Source of the DNA: Gnetum montanum
Lineage: Eukaryota; Streptophyta; Gnetopsida; Gnetales; Gnetaceae
Assembly: GCA_015680685.1 (NCBI GenBank)
Contig: MNCI01009519.1
Span: forward strand, 1,029,208-1,093,207
DNA: 64,000 nucleotides
Direction: 5' to 3'
The position numbers and the translations under genes were made by a program. This document shows, piece after piece, positions 55,498 through 64,000 of the stretch (position 1 is the first letter of the stretch; the number at the start of each line of letters is the position of its first letter). The notes under the pieces were generated by a model. That model did not search any database. It saw only the letters and a list, made by a program, of their open reading frames with translations, and was not told where the DNA came from.

Positions 55498-56802
55498 TGT
55501 AGCATCCAAAAACATCAGTGGCTAGAACACTAAAAGGTTGTCGAGCATGCAACCTAACCCCAAGTCCATGAGAGTACCATGCTAGAGAAAATGAAAATGG
55601 GATTCCATAAATGGTCTGGTCAATTAGACAGGGACTTATGTGATGTACATAATCATTTTTGAATAGAGTTTTCAGAGTGTCACATGCAAGAGTTGCAGCA
55701 AGTAAGAGCATGACATGCATAACAGTGGGAGTGTACAAACATGAGTGTATCAATTCATATTGATAATAGAATTATGCAATTATGCTAACAATTTGAAACA
55801 CATAGTGTAGGAAAATGAAATGAAGAAATGCATTGCCCCAAGATTGGGGAATGTGACTTTTGATTAAATGGTGTGTAGAGTCAGCACATATTGTTAGACA
55901 AGCACACTAGAGAAATAAGGCAATATGGTCATAGTTCCTAGGATGTTGTGGATGTATTTCTGGCATTTACAAAGGAGGCAAAACCTACTAGGTGGCAATT
56001 TTCATGCTATGTGGATGCTAGGAAGACTGGGTCATGATACTTCAGGCGTCAAGCTTGGATGCTCAAGTGTGAGAGTGCTCAAGGTGTGAAGAGTGCTATA
56101 ATGCTTGATGATCAAAGTGATTTGTTTATAAACCTTTCTACTAACCAACCCTAAAAATGCTAATTTCTACGGTATTTATAGGGCTATGTTTGTCGTGAGA
56201 TGTGGATTGGATGCCACGTGTCCCAAGTCCATGTAGCATGGGTGTGAACAAGTCACGTTGGCATGCTATGCTCAAAGTGTCAAGTTCTAAGTGTTAAGCT
56301 CAATGGTGCTATGCTCTATAGAATAGGAATGGGAGCTAAAAATCCATCAAAATGTGACCATATTTCCCAAACTACATGTGCCAAATTCTAAATTACTACC
56401 ATGTACCTATAAATAATGTTAATACAAAATGCAATTTGGAGCCTATGCTCTGGGACTATGTCTTCCCGCTCTTTCGAGTAGGGTTAAGCATAGGAACAAG
56501 TTTGGGAATCAATAAGAGGTGCAAAAGGAAGTAAATTGTTGCTCTTGACCACTAGAAGGATGTTGAAGCTAGGAAGATGATCAATGACAAGTTTTTGGAG
56601 CTTCTAGAGGCATTTGGTGGCATTTTCCAAGCATTACACTGTCTATGCTACATAGCATAACGTAAACACTTAGAAACGTTTTGCAGTTTTGGCCTGCTAC
56701 ACTATCTATGCTACATAGCATAATGCCAGAATTAGAAATATTTTTCCCAAGTCTTGACAATTAGAAAATTTTGTTGTTAAGTCACAAGAGCTTGAAATTA
56801 GT
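55498..56802 (-). repeat. Element C 5' LTR
   Basis: It is homologous to 18776-20113 (for example TAGCATCCAAAAA at the start and GTCACAAGAGCTTGAAATTA near the end). The first nine bases expected on the minus strand (TGAAACACC) cannot be recognised. Confidence 0.88.
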
Positions 56803-57470
56803 CTATTATTCTATTTTTGGTCATAAACTAGGTTTTATTGCATACCACCTAGGCTTCCACGCTATCCACACACTAGGTAGTGTGAAGGATGGGTTCACTA
56901 CTATGGACAAGGTTTCAAACAAAAAACTTGAATTATTTTTTTTCAATTTTGGCTTTTGGAAGCTACCAAAGTGTCTTAGAGTGTAAAAATGATAACTAGA
57001 TGGTTAATTTTGATAATTTATGGTTTTCCCTCATCCATCCACATTGGCTCCATGCTAGGAAATGTGTATGGACCTACCCCTGGTGTGGAACAACTAGATT
57101 TAAAGGTTTTAGACACTTCTATCTAGGTTGGGTAAGGTTTTTAGGAAATTAGGGATCATTAGAGAGGTTTAGGGCTATGTGGACCCACATTGAGGTTGAA
57201 TTGGGGCTTAATGAGCACTAGACAATACCTATAGATGTGACCCCCATTCTTCAATGCTGGATCCACACTAGGCAAGGTTTCCATAGTGTGGATGCCCCAA
57301 AGTGGAAAGCTTTGTTAAGGTTTTACCCCTTTCCAGGGTCTAGGGTTCATGCATGTTAATAATAGTTGCTAAGAGTATAAAGGGGGTTAGGTTTTATAGT
57401 TGTGGATGGTAGGAAGTGTGACTTGTTCATGGTTGGTGCTTAGAATCCATTCCAAGGCTTATTTAGATGC
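56803..57470 (-). repeat. Degenerate 180-200-bp tandem array in element D (part 2)
   Basis: It continues the array of 15500-18775 beyond element C, with the same type of landmark (TCCATGCTAGG near 57050 and CAATGCTGGATCCACACTAGG near 57255). No coding content is seen. Confidence 0.5.
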
Positions 57471-57474
57471 TAGC

Positions 57475-57535
57475 TTAAGGCCTTGGCAAGCCATAATATT
57501 ACTAGTTTTAGACCTTAGTGGGTCTTCATCCATAC
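57475..57535 (-). repeat. Hairpin units after protease (element D)
   Basis: Two plus-strand units: AGCTTAAGGCC-TTGGCA-AGCC and AGTTTTAGACC-TTAGTG-GGTC. The second has the arm pair GACC/GGTC. They mark the same boundary as in A, B and C. Confidence 0.7.
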
Positions 57536-57679
57536 ATTGTATGGTAAGTATGGGATTCTCTTGAAAGATCACATAAGGCTAAAGCCAACATTGAAACATG
57601 ATATAATGTTATAAAGGTAAATAAATAGTTCATAAAAGAATGGATAAGATGTTTTATTATGAACATGTTACTTGATCTT

Positions 57680-58110
57680 TGAGAAATATAGGGATAATTT
57701 TGGCATAGTTAACTAAGGACAACGATACATTGTTCCCATAAATCATAATCTCCCTACCTTTGTATGAAAAGTAAATCTCCTAATGTATAGGAGATGAGAC
57801 TGCCTAAAGCTTCATCAACCATGGTCTCCCTAGGATAAAGTTGAAACCAGGTGTCTCCTCAACCACTAGGAAGTTAACAATGTGGGAAATTGCTCATTGG
57901 CTATGAAATCCAGGAAGATAGAACCTCACACTACTACTCATGAGCTACCAAATGACTTGAGTGTTTAGGTAGTGGTCACTTGAATATTCTCATCTAAGCC
58001 TAGCTAGTCAACAATGGAATATGGTATCATGTTTATGGCAACTCCATCATTCACGTGAACATAGTGGACTTTTTATCTACTAATGCATATGATGATAAAG
58101 AGAGGAATGG
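57680..58110 (-). pseudogene. Element D retropepsin (protease)
   Basis: The minus strand gives VHVNDGVAINMIPYSIV near 58050 (Asn at the catalytic position), a TLKSF block and FIANEQFPT near 57890. Stops and frameshifts are frequent. No RT follows. Confidence 0.7.
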
Positions 58111-60968
58111 ATACCATTCTCCATTTTGAGAGTTAATCTTCACCTCATTATCATTAAAGTTGAGCATGGGTTGATGTCTATTTTCTCTAAGTGAAGCTTG
58201 TTCAATGATAGGGTGAATCAACTCTATATTGGTAGACATGTCTCTATTCACATGGATAGATTTCGACACTTGAGCTAGTGCCTCCCTATGCATAGGAGAG
58301 GTCATGACTAGGTTGTAAAGGCTCGATGACATATTATTTTTCTTAAGTACCCATTTGGCTTACTCCATGATTATGTGGAAATTCTTTTCCTTGACTTGTA
58401 ATTTTTTTGCCTTAGTAGTTCTAACATCCTTCATTCTCTCTATGGTTTGTGGCTTGGGTTGTGATGTATGCGTGTCAGGACCCTTGTCCATGAATGTAGT
58501 TGATCCAAGAATGGGTATTTATTGATTATTTTTAGTGGGCTTAATTTTTGGTTTGGTGATAGGTTTATTTCACCATCATTGTGATGATGGTTCCTTGCTA
58601 ACCTCTAAGTTGTGAGCCACTATACGTGGGCTTTGATCATGTGTCATTGTGATCTTACTTGTTGAAGATGGAGGAACTTGAATAAGAAAGGGTTCCTTAG
58701 GCTTTGAAGGATTAGTAACATGGTGGTTTTGTTGTGATGTTGAAGCCACTAAAAGAAGGACATATATGATGAAAGGTTCCCTAGGGCCAGGAGGAGGTGG
58801 TACCTATATGATGAAGGGTTGTTTTAGCTTTGTGTTTTGGTATTTGGATGGCACTCTAATGAAAAATTTTTCCTTAGGAAGATTAGACCATTTGGTTTCC
58901 ATGAATGAGGCTATGATATTGGAGTTTTTTTTAGCACTTGGAACTCAGGGCTCATTCACTACCAACTCACTACAATTTATCATCTTCTAGAAGTCATCAT
59001 TTAATGCTAGGAAAAAATTGGTGTCATCACCAACCATTTGATGATAATGGAAATACCTATCCATTCTAAAGTACCATGGTAACTTAGGATCACCTTTGGT
59101 AGCTATCGTTGGGTATTTAGCTATGTCACAAATATAATTGTACCTCTTACAAGCCTCTTCAAATAGTTTCTTATGTTGTATATGGTTCTCTTTAAGAAAC
59201 TATTCTAGAAGCTTAGAGGGCTTCATAAGCAACCTAGTGTATTGAGACCTATCCTTATGTTCAAAGTTTGATATTGGTTAATTTGGAACATAGGAAGTGA
59301 CTGGTTTTGATGAGTTAGAAGATGTGTTATGTGGTGGTGATTTCCTTCTCTCTCCTTGTTTTGTCTCTTTTGCCACTACAGCCATAGTTTTATGTTCTTA
59401 CCTAGTTTTATCCCTATGCCTTCTTGCATGTTGATTTTTATAGGTAGCATAGGTTGGATAATTTCTAGCCTTAGCTACCTCCTCAATGTTCTTAGTTTGT
59501 GAGAAGGCTTGAATTAGTTACTAGGGCTCTAGGTAGTACAACTTTGACTTGATGAAGTCATTTACTAATTCCTTGTAGATGGCCAAGAGGTGGGTTTCAG
59601 CAATAGGATCTAGGATCTCAATAAGTGTTAAGTTCCACATTTGAATGAATCTTTTGAGCAATTCAAGTGGCCCCTACCTCACTTTCATCAATTGATCCAA
59701 TGTAGCATCCAACTTCAAGTTGTATATGAAGTGTTTGACAAATTGGTTAATCAAGTCCTCAAAGAGAATCTCTAGGCAATGTTTAATACCAATCTAGAGC
59801 CTTTCCATTGAGATACATGAAGAACATTCTCAGTATTATGTGAGGCTAGGCTGACAAAAAGAGATACATAAATTAATAGGTTACTAGATGTGCATTTGAA
59901 TCTCCTTCTCCATTATATTTCATGAAGTTTGGAATAGGTAGGCCTATGGGAAAGGTTATTTGAGGTATCATAGGACTTATAGGATCATCTTGGTAGAAGT
60001 CTAGAACCTTGACTATCTAATTTTTGTTGGCCATAAGTTTTTTAAGCTCTTTTTTAAGGTCTTAGATCATTTGGAAAGCTTGATCCAAGCCTTGGGGCAT
60101 CCCCATGAGCTACGGTGATTGTGTTGATGGTTGAGGAGGGAATTAAGAGGCTTCTGGCCTCATGATAGGTTATGGTATTGAAGGGAGAGGTTGGGTTATA
60201 GTCATAATAGGTGGAATAAACAAGGAGAAAGATGTTTATGTTAGAACTTAAGGAAAAAAAAAGGACAAATGAAGTATGAGATACATGCATTACTTGGGGT
60301 TCCAATGAGCATCCCGCTAGTATGACAAAGGGTGATGGTGAAGTAGACATCACCATGGCTAGGTGAATGAATTGAGGCTATGTATCAAGGAATATCAATG
60401 AAAATAATAAGATGGATTGAGAAATGAGTTGTATCTAGTGTGTGGTGATGATGGATATAGACATAAACATGGTAGGATGGATAGGAGGAGAGTTGGGTCA
60501 TAAGACTTGTTCCATCAATGAGATAAGAGACATGGAGTTGGATGTGGTTGTTTGGGAAGTCAAAGATTGGAAAACACTTCTAATGAAGGTGTCTAGCTCT
60601 TGCTCAACCTCAAACTCCTCTTCCTTCTCTTAACAATTCTATAAGCTAATTTCTTGACTAAAATCATCAACCTCTATGAGTTTTGTGAGCATTTACTCAT
60701 AGAAGTCAATGAGAGGGATTTGGTTATAGGGGGATGGGATGCATTCTTTCCCATCCCAACATATAACTTTGAACTAACACTTAGCATTAGATTAAAAGCA
60801 TGGTACTAATAAACTAGCTTGCATCTTACCATAGAGGAAGTTGTAGAATTCTTCATTGATAACTACAAAATTTGACCTCTTTCCCCTTTCCCTAAGAGAT
60901 TCCCTTCATTCTATAACCACAAGGTCTTTTAGATAATAAACACAAACTACATCTTGTTTGGATACCAT
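58111..60968 (-). pseudogene. gag: Element D gag
   Basis: It starts near 60968, with a block (EEFYNFLYGKMQASL) that matches the gag start of A and B, and PSPYNQIPLIDFYE near 60720. The capsid part is at about 60000-59480. The knuckle region near 59040-59080 reads MDRYFHYHQMVGDDTNFF, so both Cys have become Phe. Then P-F-I/L-I-x-V-P repeats follow at 58660-58880 (PFIIQVPPP, PFLIQVPPS). A C-terminal block SSLYNLVMTSPMHREALAQ (58332) matches A and B. Many stops. Confidence 0.78.
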
Positions 60969-61797
60969 GTTTGTTAAGTTAAGGGACAGTATAATTGATA
61001 AGCTTAAAGACATGGTAAAAAAGTGCTAAAATCACTAAACAAGCTTGTGAAAGGTTAAATAAAGTGAAAATTCCAACAAGTGAAATTTAAAAATGGTTGA
61101 AAGAAGCAAAAATGGCTAAAAATAAATTACTTGCTATAAATAGTAAGTGGTTGCCAAAAGGGATATACCCCCCATGGTAAACTGTGGTATCAATCCCACC
61201 CACACTAGGCTTTCTAGATACATGAAAGGTCAAAAATGATAAAAATGGCTAAACCAAGTAACTTACTATAAATGATAATTGAGAGATAGGGAGTAAAGGG
61301 GGTATACCATTTTACCAAAAATGGAAAGATGAAAAAGTTGTAACAAACTTCACCCATGCTAGCTTTCTAGTTGCCTTCTATGTTGGGTGTAGTAAGGGGA
61401 AAGAAGGGGGTGAGATGAAGGGATCTCACACTTTCCTATTCCAATGTTGGTGAAGAGGGGTGGGGGGATGTAATTATTGTTTTAGTTAAAAAAACAAAAG
61501 TGGAAACTTTAATTTTTACAAAGGTGAGGTTTTTAAGGAATTGGCAATGTTGACCTTGCTAGAAAAAAGTTATAGTAAGGGAATTGGACGGTCTAGGGGG
61601 TAATGCCCTAGCTTAAGGGGGATGCACCCTTCCTAACTGGCTTTCAAAAATTCCCAGCAACTACTATGAATTTTTCTAAAATCCAAATCACCTACAACCT
61701 CAATGTTAGGCTTTGGTTATAGGGAGGAATGGTTTGTAGAATTTTTTTCATGGTGGAAAAATTGGAAATAAAGGTTTAGATGGAAAACTTGGATGGA
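60969..61797 (-). other. Leader of element D
   Basis: AT-rich and non-coding, between gag and PBS. I see no clear tandem repeat, unlike the leaders of A and B. Confidence 0.5.
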
Positions 61798-61816
61798 GGC
61801 CCTCATTCTAGCACCA
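61798..61816 (-). other. Primer-binding site of element D
   Basis: On the minus strand TGGTGCTAGAATGAGGGCC. It matches the other three copies with one to three differences. The gap to the LTR end is about 11 bases, longer than in A-C. Confidence 0.75.
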
Positions 61817-61827
61817 AAAAATTATAG

Positions 61828-63281
61828 TGACTGAAAAAATTGGCTATTGGAAAACCAAAAATCCTAGCACAACAACTTCAGTTCTGAATCCCTAGGGCCT
61901 TTGAAAAATGAAATTCAAGGTACCCTAGATGATCTGATAAATCATCCAAGGACTTAGAGGAGGGCAAAAAATATTGTAAAAATTAAAATTCAAAAGATTA
62001 TATTTTTAGAAAACTGAAAGTAAATGTAGATTACACACAAAACTAGATATCTTAAACTTTATTTAGAAAAATAAATAATAAGTTTCAAGAATATATACAA
62101 AAGTATGCTTGGGGTAGTAGGGTGGGTTCACTTCAATGAAGGCTTGGAATCCATTGCTCCATGACTCGGATGCTCCATAACTCCCAGTGCTTTTGAACTT
62201 GTGGTGCTCCTTACACTAGATCTACAAGTGGGTGTTATAGGGGGATGTAACAATGGCTTTGGGAGGTTAACAATTACTATGAGGGTAGAAATTGTGCAAG
62301 AAGGGGGTTCCACACTAGGAATTCAAGAAGCTTTTTGTGTGTTCAAAGCTCTTGAATGAAAAATTCTTACTAAAAATGCCCAAGTGTGTGAATGTAAAAA
62401 GGATGTTGGGGCTTTGATTTTATAGGTTTTGGACCATGATTTTTGCTGCAATTTGGCTAATAGATTGGCTACAAATTGCTACAAATTTTTGCTTCATATA
62501 GGTGATATGCATGTCCAAATATGGAGGGTTGCTATGTATACTAAGTGCTAAAGCCCTATGGCCATTCCATTTACTATAAATAGTAATAGAGGCACACCTT
62601 TTATGCTAGAGGTAGATCTTCCACGCTAATCCTTCTAACATCCTTGCTAAAGTAGTTAGTCAACTTTGAGGTCATTAGAGTGAAAAAGACTTGCTCATGT
62701 TGCTTCCACAATAGGGGCATGTAATTTCCACATAGGGGATGGAGCCTCCATGATGAAGGGAAACTTCCAGATTGAGGGGAAAAAGTTCCTCACACTGTGT
62801 ATGTACTCTCCATACTAGTGGGGAAAGTTTCCATTCCTTCATGCTAAGGATAGATGATTTTTACCCCCTTTAGGTGTTCTGAGCCTAGAAAAATGTATCC
62901 ACCCCCTCCCACAAAAACCCATCAAATTCCCATTTTTGACATCCCAAAAGGCATTTTTAACACCCCTTNNNNNNNNNNNNNNNNNNNNNNNNNNNNNNNN
63001 NNNNNNNNNNNNNNNNNNNNNNNNNNNNNNNNNNNNNNNNNNNNNNNNNNNNNNNNNNNNNNNNNNNNNNNNNNNNNNNNNNNNNNNNNNNNNNNNNNNN
63101 NNNNNNNNNNNNNNNNNNNNNNNNATGAGTTATTTTTCAAACAAAAAAGTATGAAACATGTGAGATTTCCTCTTGTGGGTTATAATCTTCACATTTACAA
63201 CAAAGTTTTACCTTGATTTTCATGGGTTGAAGGCTACATGATGTAAATTTTTTATAACATGAAAATTTTAGTGGCATTTTA
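61828..63281 (-). repeat. Element D 5' LTR
   Basis: It is homologous to 10674-12156. A run of 156 N (62969-63124) interrupts it, and frames that span the N run are meaningless. The final 12 bases are strongly diverged. Confidence 0.85.
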
Positions 63282-64000
63282 GAACATTTTCTATTACCAT
63301 TTATGGACCAGTTGTTGGATACCATTTTTAGGCATTACTCTTAGAGCTTTCTATATGGTTATAATGGCTATAACCAAATCCAAATTACACCTAAAGATCC
63401 GGTCAAAACCATGTTCGCAAGTTTCTAGGGGACTTTTGAATATAGAAAGATGTTTTTTGGTCTATGCAATGCTTTGTCTTAAGAATCTTTCAACAGTAGA
63501 TTAGTAATGGGATGGAATTCTTCATATATGACTTCTCCACCTATGGGGCTACATTTGAGCAAGCTTTGAACCATTTAGAGAAAGTGCTAAAAAGGTACAT
63601 GGAGATGAATCTTAGGCTCAATTGGCAAAAAATTCCATCTAATGATCTATGAGGGCATTATTTTGGGACATAAAATATCACAAAAATGGATTGAGGTAGA
63701 CCTTGAAAAAATAAGGGTCATCCAAGAAATTATCCAATAACCAGAAACCATCAAAATTGTAAGGTCATTCCTTGGCCACACTAGCTACTACCAATGCTTC
63801 ATCAAGAATTTCTCTAAGATTACCAAATCATTGGTGGAGCTGACAAAAAAGAGTACTCTATTTGTCTAGATTGAGAAATGCAAATGTGCATTCTGTTAAC
63901 TTAAGAAAAATCTCATAGAAACATCAATCCTAAAAGCACTTGACTTGTCTAAACCCTTTCAAATCATGATAGATGCATTGAATTATGCTTTGGAAGTTAT
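63282..64000 (+). pseudogene. pol: Element E reverse transcriptase, continued
   Basis: In the plus strand the RT goes on with HFLLPFMDQLLDTI, NGYNQIQITP, a FEYRKMFFGLCNAL segment, and the active-site region read IYDFSTYG (63525-63550), where the family has F-x-D-D-F. LEKVLKRYMEMNLRLNWQK and a GHYFGT-like segment follow. This is the pattern of Athila-type RT. Stops are frequent. It runs out of the window. Confidence 0.82.

Larger units (their letters stand above)
18776..56802 (-). mobile_element. Element C: Tat-like retrotransposon carrying an antisense gene
   Basis: LTRs at 18776-20113 and 55498-56802 flank, in minus-strand order, PBS, a shortened gag, protease, hairpin units, an antisense gene (48066-52878), a hairpin unit, RT, RNase H, a second RNase H, integrase, a hairpin array, 3' region and PPT. 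It is interrupted by B in RT and by F in the 3' region; without them it is about 16 kb. The last nine bases of the 5' LTR (GGTGTTTCA in the other copy) are not recognisable. I could not settle the target duplication. Confidence 0.88.
10673..63281 (-). mobile_element. Element D: old non-autonomous Tat-like retrotransposon
   Basis: LTR copies at 10674-12156 and 61828-63281 enclose, in minus-strand order, PBS, gag, protease, hairpin units, a long degenerate tandem array, more hairpin units, and a PPT. Subtracting the nested element C leaves about 14.6 kb. No RT, RNase H or integrase is seen. Flanks GAAAA (10668-10672) and GAACA (63282-63286) look like an aged 5-bp target duplication. The E reading frame supports it: the codon before D and the codon after D are adjacent in the E family (TYKE then HFLLPF). 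Confidence 0.85.

Noticed and set aside
62854-63216. Frames crossing the N run at 62969-63124
   Set aside because: They consist largely of unknown bases within the D LTR.
63282-64000. Possible pararetrovirus (caulimovirus-like) polymerase
   Set aside because: Motifs after the active site (NLRLNWQK) and the protease context at 8999 fit Athila-type Ty3/gypsy elements better.

Overview
This window looks like heterochromatic DNA from a large plant nuclear genome. It is a stack of degraded LTR retrotransposons of the Ty3/gypsy Tat and Athila types, with no recognisable free-standing host gene, rRNA or tRNA. The sequence alone does not fix the species. The decay, nesting depth and element size (14-19 kb) suit a conifer or another giant plant genome, but that is inference.

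Layout, outermost to innermost. E is an Athila-like element on the + strand, seen as gag tail, protease and the start of RT (8360-10672) and resuming inside RT at 63282-64000. Element A (+ strand, 1-8359, left end cut by the window) abuts E and probably sits in its gag. D (- strand, 10673-63281) is inserted in the E RT between codons that are adjacent in the family. C (- strand, 18776-56802) is inserted in D. B (- strand, 27614-46712, 19.1 kb) is inserted in the RT gene of C, with a perfect 5-bp target duplication (ATAGT) and a reading frame that is continuous once B is removed. F (20958-23835) is a 2.88-kb TG...CA insertion with duplication GTAAT in the 3' part of C, probably a solo LTR.

A, B, C and D are relatives. 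They share a primer-binding-site motif (TGGYGCTAGAAGGAGGGCC), a polypurine tract (CAAAGAGGGGCCA), a CxxHxxxxHxxxxC gag knuckle (lost in D, deleted in C) and a D/N-D-G protease motif. B and C have two RNase H domains, which places them in the Tat lineage. B and C carry gag-PR, then a module in the opposite orientation, then RT-RH-aRH-IN. A and D keep gag-PR and the 3' part but have lost RT to IN and the reverse module.

The most striking content is that reverse module. In B (35110-39458) and C (48066-52878) it is an eight-exon gene on the strand opposite to the retrotransposon. It has its own TATA box, GT-AG introns in matching places and, in C, a polyadenylation signal. The B gene model adds up to 1077 codons with no frameshift. 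Its N-terminal part resembles an FCP1/NIF-type HAD phosphatase fold whose catalytic residues are gone, and its C-terminal part is predicted coiled coil. Because the gene is antisense, its introns survive reverse transcription of the element RNA.

The module boundaries are marked by arrays of a short hairpin motif, AGTTTA followed by two complementary 4-5 nt arms around about 6 nt. At least seven different arm pairs occur, so the arms covary. A second covarying inverted repeat encloses the polypurine tract and the first bases of the LTR in all four elements. These two structures and the antisense gene are the main candidates for undescribed biology.
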